DNA from: Ischnura elegans
Lineage: Eukaryota > Arthropoda > Insecta > Odonata > Coenagrionidae
DNA length: 64,000 nucleotides
Assembly: GCF_921293095.1 (NCBI RefSeq)
Contig: NC_060247.1
Coordinates: 109,635,111-109,699,110 of the forward strand
Direction of reading: 5' to 3'
This document shows positions 42,101-53,449 of the stretch, in pieces. Below the pieces are notes generated by a model. That model did no database searches. It had not been told where the DNA came from and saw only the letters and a list, made by a program, of their open reading frames with translations. How positions within the stretch are numbered: the first letter of the stretch is position 1; the number at the start of each line of letters is the position of its first letter. The position numbers and the translations under genes are program-made.

Positions 42101-42539
42101 CGTAGGATATTGTCAATGTTTTGCTCAATGTGGGCGTGACTTGTCCTACCTTAGGACCCCCACTCCGGCCACATTTGCCCCACGCTCGAAACCAGTGGTG
42201 CCCCCTCCAGATGTTTAAAACCTGCTTGAATAATTATAACTTCGCACGGCAAAGGCACATAAATGAATATTGAGATTAAGAGAGGTGGGAAAGATATCCT
42301 TACCCTAAAGTTATTTACTGCTCTAGACAGACGCCAGAGAAGTACTCATGTACCTGTACTTTCCGCGATTCTTCTTCGCTGGAACAACGATTTTATTGAC
42401 AGCAAGTTATCAAGCCCATGTAGATAGATTTAGACGAAGCGTGCAAGCGTATTTGGAATTTTATCTTGTCGCGTTAAAAAAAATACGAAGCTTTAGTGAT
42501 CCAGGGTCAATAAGGGAATACGGCATTTATTAAATTTAC
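39131..42539. other. Long AT-rich stretch without a recognisable gene
   Basis: Several open frames overlap on both strands at 39,776-40,076 in a slightly GC-richer patch, but none has a motif or splice context and they contradict one another. An open frame at 40,597-40,830 (+) has no support either. 41,560-41,620 holds AAGATCCGCCATCTTGG, a short palindromic motif also present in part near 34,105. Confidence 0.4.
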
Positions 42540-42543
42540 TTAA

Positions 42544-43000
42544 GCCTGAATCACACGATCATTTTTTTTCGTCGCGAAACTAATCACTATCGAGATCGCT
42601 TTTCCCGTCGCGAAAAGCAATCGCTCTTGTGATCATTTTTCTGAATCACACGGTCACTCCCGCCGTCGCTTTTTGCATCATTTCCAATATCACAGCTCGT
42701 TGTCATAGGACCCACATCACGAAATTACATAGCGTGTTTGTTTATATATGCCGTTCCCACATTTGTCAAACGTGGCGCTGCAATCACACCATACGGTCAT
42801 GCTATCTGATTGGCTGATATGGGGTTTTAGTGACGGTTTTAGCGACGGAAAAAGCGACCGGACGAGTGATGAAAAATAGCGATAGGAATCCAAATCGCGA
42901 TCGCCATCGCGAAAAACAATTGCCGCCGACGATCATTTTGCGCAGTGCTCGCGATAGTGATCACTTTCGCGACGAAAAAAAATGATCGTGTGATTTACGC
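42544..43000. mobile_element. TTAA-flanked MITE, copy 2
   Basis: 457 bp between TTAA (42,540-42,543) and TTTA (43,001-43,004, a one-base decay). Ends are inverted: GCCTGAATCACACGATCA and the complement of GCGTAAATCACACGATCA, continuing into TTTTTTTTCGTCGCGAAA on both sides. Many GATCAC/CGCGA subterminal motifs. Homologous to 4,528-4,940. Confidence 0.8.
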
Positions 43001-43004
43001 TTTA

Positions 43005-43414
43005 GATGAGCATAAATTCCATTAAATCTCCCCTGAAAGCAATCTGGAAAAAATACATTCATTCAAAATATTTTTCATTTCTATATATTTTTTTGAAATA
43101 TTTTCATGCAAATTTAGTTAAAGCTTAATGCGTCTTGAATTTAAAGGACTTAATTGGAAGTATATTAATGGTTAATTATAAGATCCATTACTTACGTACG
43201 TGTTGTTGCTGAATTGAATTATATTTTCATCGTCTGTACGATAGAGCCACTTATTAAACCATTACCGGCTGAGCAAAGAAATACTGGAAAATATATAATT
43301 TTTTCACTTCATTCTACCTAATAACATGCCAAATAAGGTAAATTGAAAATATGGGCCTTAAAAAAATTTGCTTGTTAAAAAAAAATCATGTTAAAAAATA
43401 AAACTTGCGTTTTC
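43005..43414. other. Nothing recognised
   Basis: AT-rich flank with poly-A runs. Confidence 0.35.
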
Positions 43415-43800
43415 GCAACTTTGGCAGTATCCGGTAGTTGTAGGAAGTTATGCAACCCACATACCATATATTGCCGTATCGTAGGAGTATGCCGTTTATA
43501 CTGTTAGATATAATCCTACGCCTTTTTATGCCACATATAAGACAGCTATCATATTGGATAGTTAAAATTCTTAGATATTATGTCTCCAATGAGATGTTGT
43601 ATTATTTATCCTAAATCCACAATAAAATAGACATGCATCACGGTTGGAAAGAAGTGAGTCAAAGCAAATATTTTTCGGAAGAGCACGTATCTCAAAGTTT
43701 TTAATTGATATTAATTTTACTATTTCAGATTGAATTACTACAATTGATGACTATTTATGAAATACATGAAAGCATTTCGGGTGCAATGGAACGCAACATT
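43415..43800 (+). repeat. Left inverted arm of the piggyBac-related element
   Basis: Inverted copy of 44,990-45,412 with indels. It contains the same upstream region as the transposase pseudogene and the same beginning of its reading frame ('MTIYEIHESISGAMER'-like, at 43,747), but pointing the other way. Confidence 0.7.
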
Positions 43801-44040
43801 TTGTACATCCATACGTAGTTTGGCTTTTACACTGTCGCGTCGGCAACTTTCTCTGGTCTCACTATTTTCAGCTCTATGGCCAAATTCGTCCTTTCTTACT
43901 TCACGAATCCGCGCTGAATTGCATATTCTACCTTTTTTTATGCTTATGGACGTAAATTGTCTAGGGGTACGTCATCTACTGGCTCATTCACTTCACTTTT
44001 TAGATGCGTCCCTGCTAGCTGCGATTTGAAGTCTACCAGT

Positions 44041-45064
44041 GGCATATACTTCCGTTACATAACCTGTACAATTTACAGGCGTTAGCGCAAACGCTTTTTA
44101 GTTAGTTATTAAACTAAGACCTTTTTCCCCTGAATTCTAGTGCGGTAATTTGCATTTGCATTATCAAGTAGGTCCACACCTCCCATATATTTACTATACT
44201 CCCCAATAACTCGAGGCTGTGGGATAGTATTTTCTTTTTTTTTGCTGAAACGTTTCCCTGTGCCCAATGGGAGCGCAGAACTTGTATTGCTGACTACAGT
44301 GACAATCAAGTTATCATTCTATCGAACAATACTAAGACCTACAGCTTCATCGAATGCTTGTTTTCTTGTTCCTCTCGGTTTTACGCCGATGGTTTTACTA
44401 TATTCTATCAGGGACTCCTCCGTTCTATTTTCACGGATGGCTCCAGTGACAAAAAATCCTTTTGCTTTCAAAACAATGAATAGTCTGCACGATGAAAAGA
44501 AGTTACTGAAAAATATACGATGATTAGTGGGCTCAGGGATAATCTTGAGAAATTGCAGAATGAAACTTGCTTCCAAACCTAACTTTCGATCAAAGTCATT
44601 TCCCATCGCCTGGTTGAACCCCAAAGCCGTCTAAATAACATAAGCAACAAAGTTTAAAGCGAAATCTAAAAGGCTTGTTTTTAAGGAACATTTTTTGCAC
44701 TGTGGTGACCATACTTATGTACCGTTTGCTCATCATTTGACAAATGATGCGCAAATACTCCGAGTTGTAATAATTGTTAATTGAAGTCGTCAAATAGAGG
44801 CCATAATTTACAAATCTGTCATTTTTGTCCAGACAGGAATTGTCTGAAAAGTGTAGATTATTTTTTATTAATCTAAATATGGTTTGGCTCAATGATTTCC
44901 GAACCAAATCCACGCCTAATCGTATTCTTTCGACCTATATCTTGCTGTGGAAGTCGGTGATATCGCTGATTCGTTAAGTAAGGAAGGACTAATTCGGATT
45001 GAATGTACAACGTTTTGTGTTCCATTGCACCCAAACTGCTTTCATGTATTCCATAAATAGTCAT
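44041..45064 (-). pseudogene. piggyBac-like transposase, frameshifted and incomplete
   Basis: In order on the minus strand and in three registers: 'FRLIKNNLHFSDN' (about 44,860), 'KPFRFRFKLCCLCYLDGFG' (44,650), 'LEASFILQFLKIIPE' and 'ITGVKPRGTR'-like 'IGVKPRGTRKQAFDEA' (44,370), then 'VIGEYSKYMGGVDLLDN' and 'NYRTRIQGKK' (44,120). These are hallmark blocks of the piggyBac (DDE_Tnp_1_7) family, whose transposase cuts and pastes at TTAA sites. Frame changes near 44,600 and 44,310 and missing segments, including part of the aspartate-bearing core, make it inactive. Confidence 0.8.
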
Positions 45065-45412
45065 TATATGTTATAATTCAATCTGTAGTGATAAAAATGT
45101 CAATTAAAAACTGGAAAATACGTTATCTACTGTGAAAATATTCACTTTGACTCATTTCTTTCAAACCGTAATGCATCTCTATTTTATATTGGATTTAGGT
45201 TAAATAATGCAACATCTCATTGAAAAGATAATATCTAACAATTTTAATTATTCAATATGACGATATTTGTCTTATACGTGGCATAAAAAAGGCTTAGGAT
45301 TATATCTGACAGTAAAAACAGCATATTCCTACGATACGGCAATACATGGCAATGCGGGTTGCATACCTGATTATAGAGACCTAATTCGGCCAAAGTTGCG
45401 AAAATTCAATAT
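44990..45412 (-). repeat. Right inverted arm of the piggyBac-related element
   Basis: Reverse complement of 43,415-43,800; includes the start of the pseudogene's reading frame near 45,064 and its upstream region. Confidence 0.7.
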
Positions 45413-46024
45413 TATGTTCCCGATCCGATTTTCGCTTAATGATGACTTCTTGACGAAATATAAGTTGTAACATCTATTAATTGAAAATTTGACGTTCATA
45501 TGGACGAATAAAAAACTTAATAAAGGGAATAGTCACTCCTCGGTAAACATATTTATCTTGCTTAACAGGTGACTTAATAATTGACACATTTTGAGTTTTT
45601 TTTAAATAGCGAAGTACTTATGAAATGTCATTATTATATGAATAAAATTCAGTTAAAACTTACTTTTATCGAAAAAAGGGAATTCTATATTGTTATATCT
45701 TTTAAAAATTGACACGAGACTCTCGGCTTTACACATTTATTTGCACAAGTACAACACGACCATGCGTGTGCTCAGGCCAGGGCTCGCATACAATATGCCG
45801 CCTCCGGACAGGCTAGCTCGTCGTCAGTTCTTCTTCTCCTCGCGCACGCTAGCGGCGCTCCTTCCGCCACATCCGTCGTCAGCCCGACGTATCCCTCCGC
45901 CGCGCCGTGATACTAGCGCGAATTCAAACGCTGCTAACAATATGAAAAAAATTCAATTGAAACAATTTTTTTTTGCATTTCCTCATAATGTTGCGTTTTC
46001 GCAACTTGGCCGTAAATGAGTTAA
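45413..46024. other. Probable right end of the piggyBac-related element
   Basis: The sequence ends TTGCGTTTTCGCAACTTGGC, CGTAAATGAG and then TTAA at 46,021-46,024, resembling a piggyBac terminus. A GC-rich patch at 45,770-45,940 (many CG and CCGCC) sits just inside; the open frame over it is compositional. No matching left TTAA terminus was identified. Confidence 0.4.
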
Positions 46025-48787
46025 ATTCGGGTGACTAGCTTTTATGGTAAGAAATAAAGGGTGGGAACGACTGACAAGTACAGGCAACGATCAGGGCCGG
46101 TTAAAACGGTAAGCAAAGACCGCGGCCGCGTAGAACGCCAAGTAAAAGGGGGCGCCTAAGCGTTCATCCTAATGTTCTATACAAATCTATCAAAATGAAA
46201 GCTTGAAAAATCTGAAGACTTAAGACTTTTACTTACCCGCCATTTAAAATACCTCACTTCCGGTCCAGTTTTCAACCAGGTATCCGAGATTTTCGTATTC
46301 AGCGGTCGACAAAAGGGGAATGAAGGCGCATGCCATAATTTTATACGAAATTCCGCTCGAATTGCGAATTTCTGGACTAGGCAAATTCAAGGGTCTTCGA
46401 ACTTTTCAATGTAAGGTCCACATTATATATTTCCCACATTCAAGCGGGCCGGAGGAATAAAAAAATATGCAAATCAGTGCTGGTAATTTAATTTCCTCAA
46501 AAATTAGAGTTTAAACCTAGGATAATTATAATGAAATCTCGTTGGAAATAAATCAGGGTGACCGAAATAGATTCCTGCCTTTCGTTTCATGCAACCAAAT
46601 TAGTGTGACGAATGATATTACCGTTTCGACTCCAAACTCCATTAAAATCAGGTTCCAGAGTTGATAATACAATTATGAGAATTGATGTCAAATGGTCATC
46701 AAAAAATTTTTCTCGACAGTTAGATTCAACATTGCTTTGAATAATTTCCTAGCTTTGAATAATTCAGCGATTCCAGCCGTATGATGGTTATTTTTTTCAA
46801 GTCACAGGGCAAGGGACAGCCTAGATGAGGCCCAATTCCATCCCATAGAAATCGGATTTCTGTTGCCGCTTCGGTCGCATTTTAATCGTTTTTCAAAAAT
46901 GTCCGCGACGCGACGATGAGTGCAATGCGATCCATAATTGTCCAATATACTGCTGTATTATATTAGTCATTGTGAGAATAGCATTGAAAAGTGATGAGTT
47001 TGATAGATCACATCAATCTATCGGGATTATTAATGATAACGTAGCCTACACGTAGCCTCCGAATTAACATATTTAATACATTTAAAAGGTTGATGACTGT
47101 TGTAAACAAGCTTAAGCTTATCTTGTATGATGTTAGGCACGATGTGGTGGAAGTTCGTAATATGTTGTTCGCAGTATGTTGAAATGACACATTGCAATAT
47201 TTCCACATAAGTGGAAATATTGCAATGTGTCATTTCAACTTAAGCTTAAGCTTTCAATAAAGCTTAAGCTTGATATAAATACCTATATATCTAGATGGTA
47301 TCGCTCTTTTTCAGTTTCTTCCTACGTTGATCAACTATAACAGTGATTAAACCATCATTTTAAATTAAAATAAACCGATGGTATTATTTTTAGTGTATTT
47401 GAATACAAGTTGTGCACTTATTGCATAAGTCTGCATCTCCATTTTCTTGTCTCTAGTTATGATTTCTTTAGAAATATCCGCGGCATTCATTCAATAAACA
47501 CTTCTTGCTGAAAGCCATTGTGAATTGGCGTTTATTTATTGGAAATGGCCTACTTCGCTTGATATGCTATCAACACTCATTTGTTTAAGTGGCTAGGGCA
47601 CGTAGTTGAATACATAAAGATGGCAGCGCCGTCGAAGTACCAGTGTTTCTAGTGCCGATACTCTGGTAGTACAGCTAAAAAAATAATGGCCGGTACTACC
47701 TAGTAAAAAATAGTACTCGGTACTACCGAATACCGGTATTTTTTGCCCATACCTAATCCACCTGCCCAACAACTTGGTGTGGCAAATGATTCGCCACAAG
47801 GTAATGTTAACCAACAACTGCTCAATCCATTCAAATTTGATTTCCTTACCAACCATGTGCAAGCGCTGTGTACATTATTATGCCAACGTGTGGTGATACG
47901 CGTTTTACGGTTGAAAAATAAGATTGCTTCGGAAAGGTCAAAGTTTATTCTTTCGGTATAAATATTCAATTACTTCACTTATTACTTCACTATTATTCAA
48001 TAAACTTATACCTAAGTGACCAATTATGCGGTGAATTAAATAAATGATGAACTGGATTAATTTCATTGCCATTTTTTTACTTCCGCTCTTTGACTTCTAT
48101 CATGCATAATTTTAAACCTTTGCCGACTACATGAAATATTCTTCGGAATGGTCTCGCTGGTAAGCTAAGTCTATTTATTCCCTTGGTATTTCCTACTATT
48201 TGTTTTATTGATCGTTTTGTTGTAAAAATATTTGATTTTATATGAAATTATGGACTATCAAAATGGAAATTTGTGATTGAACAGAGACATGAAATATATT
48301 TTTTCATTAATTTATTCATCAAATGTCAGTCGTTTTACAAGCTTTTTTCATATTCTCCTCTGAAAATCTCAAATCTTTTTTTTACAACATCTCTTCGCTG
48401 GTGGCCCTTAATACACTCATTTTAGAAGTCACAGCTTGTTAGAGTTCAATGACATTGTAAGCAGGTGTATTCTCTGTGCCTAAATTTTACCGAGGAATTT
48501 TCAAGGGGTTGCAGTTAGAGACTATATTCCACCGAGAAAAAGAACGAAGACTATTTAAATGAAAATTTAAAAGAATCTGTTACAATAGCATTCCATCAGT
48601 AATCGGAAAAAGAATTCCTTGTGATGTGATGTAGGTTATTTTTTGAAAATCCGCATGGTTGTTAAAGATTTAATGATGGTCATTGAATATAATCTGGGCA
48701 CTTGAAGTAGACGATGGAATCTAAAATAATAAAATTTATTGAAATGGTGTTGAAAATAAAGGTAACACACTCTCCGTTTCACACAGT
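46025..48787. other. Intergenic, no gene; one strong hairpin
   Basis: Apart from the hairpin at 47,178-47,239 and AAGCTTAAGCTT runs beside it (47,105-47,270), nothing was recognised. Open frames at 47,593-47,969 lie in opposite directions over the same bases and have no motifs. Confidence 0.4.
47178..47239. repeat. 29-bp perfect hairpin with 4-nt loop
   Basis: The arm GTTGAAATGACACATTGCAA continues to TATTTCCAC, then ATAA, then the exact complement of all 29 bp. Flanked by AAGCTTAAGCTT palindromes. Could extrude as a cruciform or, if transcribed, form a perfect stem. Confidence 0.95.
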
Positions 48788-48793
48788 TTTATT
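48788..48793 (-). terminator. Candidate polyadenylation signal of the 569-residue gene
   Basis: AATAAA on the minus strand about 375 bp beyond the stop codon. A second AATAAA lies at 48,735-48,740. No closer canonical signal was seen. Confidence 0.4.
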
Positions 48794-49166
48794 TTTGGAA
48801 ATAATAGATAAAAATGATGATAGTGGAATCAAAATTATTTTTTGATTGATAGCAGATTTTAAAAAAGTCTACCATTACATTTGGCTCTGATTTTAGGAAA
48901 GAGGATTGTTTGTTTTCTTTATCTAATTTTGATTTCTATCATTAGGCATACCATACTGAGTACAAGACATTTTGTAAAGGGTCAGCGAAAAATTAGAAAG
49001 AAGGATTTGTTTCGAAAATTTTCAGTGAAACGGCACCTCGTTCAAAAGAATTTCGCATTGAGGAAGCACTCATAGCGTGCATCCCTCCGTACATTAGGGG
49101 ATGAGGATTCCATATTCCTGAGCAACGACTGACAATTGGCGCGACTATTGGCATCACCTTGAATAT

Positions 49167-50876
49167 TCAGTGAACCACCATTGTATCTCGGCGAGGCCGT
49201 TCTATGTCGCTCTTCTCGGAGAACCTCGGGTGGCATATATAGGACATAGGGTCTTTTACGTAAAAAAAATCATCATTTTCGTATACTTCCATCAGCCACC
49301 TCCAACGTGGAGGGATGCTCAGCAATTTGAGAAAGTTCGCCATTTGTCGATCAGGCTTCAACTGGTTGTTAAGTTCTTCCATGCATTTGGCGAGTAGTTT
49401 CAGGCCGTAAATTACGTACCCCATAACTGTGTCCAGCGGAAGAGATCGCACACTTCTCAATAACGAATGTTTACTTCCGTTGTTGCGCAAATCAAGGATC
49501 ACATCACGTGCCTTCGTCACGAAGCTCAAGAAATCAGTCAAAGAGTCGTTCGAACATCTATCCTCATCACTCGTGATTAAATGCCTGAGGTGATCTTGTT
49601 TTTGCAGTTTATTTTCCAGCTCAGAAACTTGTACTGCTTCTATTGTTTTGAAAATGTGAAGGACGCGGCATACTCCGTTGAGCATATTTCGAGTCAGTAC
49701 GATAAGTGTTTTGAACGGAAACGTAATCATCAAATACACTGACTTCTCCACTCGATACAGTGCTTTATCAAAGACATTCACGAGGTCTACAGTCAGCTCT
49801 ATTACTTCGTGCAAAGAATCCTTAGAACAGTTCAATGTGCCGTCTCCAAGAAAGTTTTTGGAAAAATATTGTCTATATTTACTGCGAAAAATTGACACCT
49901 TTACATGCTCGCGGAACAATTTCGCAGTCCTGACCACATCCTTCGAGACGTTATAACTACAAATGTTACTCTGCGTCCTCACTGCTTCGTCGTTAGTTCC
50001 TGCTTTAGACTTCATCCGTGTGATCACTTGATCGACTCGTTTACTTATTTTCATGAATAGATCGACAACCTCATCTAGGGAGTTTGCATTACAATTGCTT
50101 TCTGTCGTCCTATCCGTCACATCCCCGACGTCAGTGGCTCGCTCATAAGCTCTTGCGATCAGAAACTTCAAGCGCATCACGAGGCGTACAACCTGTTCCA
50201 GATAATCAACTGGACAACTCTCGGAATATCCCTTTTCTGATTTCCCGTCAGCCTGTTCCGTAGGCCCATCTTCTTGTACCTGCCTGACGACTTTTCTGAT
50301 CGTATCGATCGCGTTCAAGATGTATCGGGCCACGGTGTCCATTGGATTGTCGGAGCATTTTTCAGTCTTGTGGTTTTCGGCGCCAGTGGGTTCTGGCTCT
50401 TTTGCAGCCCTTTTCAGAGCTTCTGATATCAAATCTTTGGCGTGATTGATGTTCTTCAGGAAAGAATCTAGCGTTTCATTACTGTCTTCCGTACCCGGCT
50501 TCTTGCTGTCCAGATTCACGAATCGTTCCATTGAGGCCATGGACGAATCTAAGGCGTGCCCTATACTTCTCACAAAATCGTCCATAGTGTCGTTAGTGTG
50601 GGGGCAGTTATCGCCATTCTCGTCAGGGAACGGTTGAGCTAGGTTTGCGCGAGTCAAAACTCGCTCTATCGAAGCGAGGAAGAAGAGGCCGGCGTCGTAA
50701 CATTGTAGGAGCATCATACTCAGCATGTCATTGGGGCAGATCGGCTTTTCAATCATTGGATCTGTGCTGACGAGAAAAGCCTTGGGTGGTCCTTTTAAAC
50801 GTTGGTCTTCAGCCAGGACTAAGGATATCCCGACGAGGACACAGATGGCCAGGGTGGAGCACAGAATTGCTTTCAT
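49167..50876 (-). CDS. Secreted protein with ~11 cysteine-headed helical repeats, unknown function
   Basis: 569 codons, intronless, good start context (GAAG before ATG, A at -3). Residues 1-22 are a signal peptide ('MKAILCSTLAICVLVGISLV', LA|ED cleavage likely). The rest is built from units of about 44 residues, each a loop with Cys, Asn/Asp and Ser followed by a long amphipathic helix: Cys at 47, 91, 174, 221, 262, 306, 350 and 441, and units without the cysteine near 133, 396 and 480 ('MDTVARYILNAIDTIRKV' versus 'LDTVMGYVIYGLKLLAKC'). Six N-glycosylation sequons (N95, N133, N309, N349, N443, N466), no transmembrane segment besides the signal. Codon use and composition differ from the transposons. 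No family recognised; an extracellular, haemolymph, salivary or glandular structural or binding protein is possible, but this is inference. Confidence 0.85.
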   Translation of the reverse strand: MKAILCSTLAICVLVGISLVLAEDQRLKGPPKAFLVSTDPMIEKPICPNDMLSMMLLQCYDAGLFFLASIERVLTRANLAQPFPDENGDNCPHTNDTMDDFVRSIGHALDSSMASMERFVNLDSKKPGTEDSNETLDSFLKNINHAKDLISEALKRAAKEPEPTGAENHKTEKCSDNPMDTVARYILNAIDTIRKVVRQVQEDGPTEQADGKSEKGYSESCPVDYLEQVVRLVMRLKFLIARAYERATDVGDVTDRTTESNCNANSLDEVVDLFMKISKRVDQVITRMKSKAGTNDEAVRTQSNICSYNVSKDVVRTAKLFREHVKVSIFRSKYRQYFSKNFLGDGTLNCSKDSLHEVIELTVDLVNVFDKALYRVEKSVYLMITFPFKTLIVLTRNMLNGVCRVLHIFKTIEAVQVSELENKLQKQDHLRHLITSDEDRCSNDSLTDFLSFVTKARDVILDLRNNGSKHSLLRSVRSLPLDTVMGYVIYGLKLLAKCMEELNNQLKPDRQMANFLKLLSIPPRWRWLMEVYENDDFFYVKDPMSYICHPRFSEKSDIERPRRDTMVVH

Positions 50877-51835
50877 CTTCAGTCAGGGATCTTTTCTTCT
50901 GGACCGAATGACTCGGTGATCTACGTAACTCCTTGCCTGCGACGTTTTCTGTGGACTCAGCTGGATCTGATCAGCTCATTGATTCAACTCGGGGAGATAG
51001 AATGGCTGGAATCTGCTACTGCCACGTACGTAACCTGCTGGCGAAAGAAGTTAGGAAGCATTACATTCACACTTAGGAGCATCTTTGGGTGATTTTTGCA
51101 ATCCCGCTATAATTTTAAAATACTTTAATTGGATCCAGGTCGAGTCATAGTTAATTATAACAAAGGAGCCATGACTGGAAAGGACAGGGGAACGAAAAAT
51201 GCCTGGCTTAGAATTTGAAATACCTATCATATTGAAAGAATTTCATTTTAAAACTTAAATAATACTATGTTTAACCCATTTTATCTCTGCTGAACTGAAT
51301 TTAACTCAACTTATCTGTTAGTGCTATGTATCTCGCGGCAGGATCAACACGCATTGAAAGTTAAGAAAAAAATCTTTGTAACCATTGGCAGTACGAGAAA
51401 TAATGCTGGATATATTTCCACCGGGAAAACTTTAATCTTTTATACCGTTTATATCCAGAGGTATCCAAAATCATATTTCACTGGGGCCTTACACCTTTCC
51501 AGCTTTTATTTACAAAAACAAAAAAAAAAACTTGGGACTTTGAGTCTATATGACAAGAAATCTATTGTCAAATAAAATAAAAGAAACCTCTAGCGTAGTT
51601 TTGAATCCAAATAAAAATAAATTGCATATTTTTCTGTTTTCATTTTGGTCCTATGACGCAGTGATTGGATGACTGATGCATTCGGCTGAGGTTGGTTGTG
51701 GGACTCGGCATGTGGGTAAAGGTCAATGTGGGTGGCTTTCCTGTAGAATTAATTATAGTGATCCAGAAATGGAAGATTTCTATTTCGGATATATGCATAA
51801 ATATGTTGTTGTGTGACGTCTCAGAATAGCGAGCT
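50877..51835. other. Upstream region of the secreted-protein gene
   Basis: The first ~130 bp are GC-richer and would hold the 5' UTR and promoter; no TATA box lies within 120 bp upstream of the ATG, and a TCAGT-like initiator cannot be fixed. Beyond 51,070 the DNA is AT-rich without other features. Confidence 0.4.
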
Positions 51836-52070
51836 GTATAAACTATGCCTGGAAATTGGCACTTTTCTCTTTCAAGAACGGCAAAACTTTATCGCATTCC
51901 TTTTTTACGGAAACATCCCTTATTTCACCTTTCACGGTGGAGAAGCTATGTCACTCACTCATCGGTAGACTCCGTCATCTGTCGACCACTGACTAGTCTC
52001 TCGTCATTGGTCAGTCACAATGTAGCCTTCAGTAGGGGTCAAAGTGCGGGCTGTGTGGTCTGTGCTACCG
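51836..52070 (+). repeat. ~235-bp direct repeat, copy 1
   Basis: GTATAAACTATGCCT to GGTCTGTGCTAC, also at 52,948-53,193 in the same orientation with few differences (copy 2 has a ~12-bp insertion with 'ccctttcctatgtaatgg'). The copies are 1.1 kb apart. Confidence 0.85.
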
Positions 52071-52800
52071 TTGCGCCTCGCTATCCACCAGTGTCAATGC
52101 CAGTAGCTCCTCTCCTTCGCGAGACATTGGTAATATCTTAACTTTTTGCTGTCCTTGGCACACAAATTCATTATTTTATGCCTTTTCATTGAATTGATTT
52201 GCAATTGGGATTTTAAATGGAAATAAGCCTCGGGCAAAGACTGTATATGTTTCTGTGTGATTATTCGCATCCCAACACCAAGGACAAGCACCCAAACTTT
52301 AACGTATGACCCGCATCGTAACTTCGGCTAGGATGTAAAAGGGATCTGTAGGTGCCCCTCTGCACCAGTAGGTACGTTTAAAAAATGATTCTCCAATCTT
52401 CTCTTTTCCTCGAGCTCTCACGCCCTCTGGAATTGGAGGATTGAAACCACGTCGATCGCATCACGAACAAATTCGTCAATATTAATTTTTTCTTCGTCCA
52501 CCGGCAAACAGAAGGATAATAAATCCGCCCTCTCAACGATAGATAACATCTTCAGCCACCCAATAGCAATGCTGAGGCCTAGCACACACGGTGAACTTTC
52601 TGCAACTACAGTTGCAACAACAGTTGCAGAATGTTGACCACGTAACTGTTTTTACCTCGACAATGAGACCGGTTCTTGACGTTCCCAAAACAATCTTAAA
52701 CCAGTGAAACACTACCGTAGTCCCGCGGTCGCAGTTACGTGGCAAACTCCAGTTGCACGAGACCACGTGGAGTTTTGGCGGTATTTTGACGGTCGTGTAG

Positions 52801-52845
52801 TGTCAGTCTCAACATGTGTCAGTCTCAACATGTGTCAGTCTCAAC
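52801..52845 (+). repeat. 16-bp tandem repeat, three units
   Basis: TGTCAGTCTCAACATG at 52,801 and 52,817 and a partial third at 52,833. Confidence 0.9.
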
Positions 52846-52947
52846 CCAACAGTGATAAAGAACTCAACAACAAGCTCATTGGAGCAGTGGATAAGCAACA
52901 AGAAACAATCTATCGCCTTCGGTATTGACTATAGTTTGAAACCACGG

Positions 52948-53193
52948 TATAAACTATGCCTCGATATTAGTACTTTTCTCTTTCAAGAACGGCAAAACTT
53001 TATCGCATTCCTTTTTTACGGAAACATCCCTTATTTCCCCTTTCCTATGTAATGGCACGGTAGAGAAGCTATGTCACTCACTCACCAGTGGACTCCGTCA
53101 TCTGTCGACCACTTACTAGTCTCTCGTCAGTGGTCAGTCACAATGTAGCCTTCAGTAGGGGTCAAAGTGCGGGCTGTGTGGTCTGTGCTACGT
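52948..53193 (+). repeat. ~235-bp direct repeat, copy 2
   Basis: See 51,836-52,070. The 0.9 kb between the copies contains GTTGCA-rich inverted motifs (52,596-52,640) and the 16-bp repeats but no coding sequence. Confidence 0.85.
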
Positions 53194-53372
53194 GTTTAAC
53201 GTTGTCCTCATCTAAGTCTGACATAGTAAGGGCACCCGGCAAAGCCAAGGCCATAAAATCAATACGCACCGCACTAAATAAGCATTTCACTGATTGAAAA
53301 ATAGACGCAACTGATTCAAAACCAGCCCTTTGTTCGTACACCCGTGTGAGGACAGAAGTTTTGTTTCAGTTG

Positions 53373-53449
53373 GGAACTGGTTGCAGACGCAACTGGTTTC
53401 CAACTTTTTGACTACAGCTGGAAACCAGTTGCGTCTGCAACCAGTTTCC
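53373..53449. repeat. ~30-bp hairpin built from AACTGGTT motifs
   Basis: GGAACTGGTTGCAGACGCAA (53,373 on, to 53,402) pairs with 53,419-53,449, with a single extra T in the right arm; loop of 16 nt. The arm itself holds AACTGGTT twice. Related GTTGCA motifs occur at 52,596-52,640. Confidence 0.9.

Noticed and set aside
45690..46019. 109-codon plus-strand frame over a GC-rich patch
   Set aside because: Compositional; Arg/Pro/Ser-rich without motif and running into the probable piggyBac terminus.
51836..53193. LTR pair of a small retrotransposon
   Set aside because: The 235-bp direct repeats do not have TG...CA borders, no primer site or polypurine tract is next to them, and nothing between them is coding.
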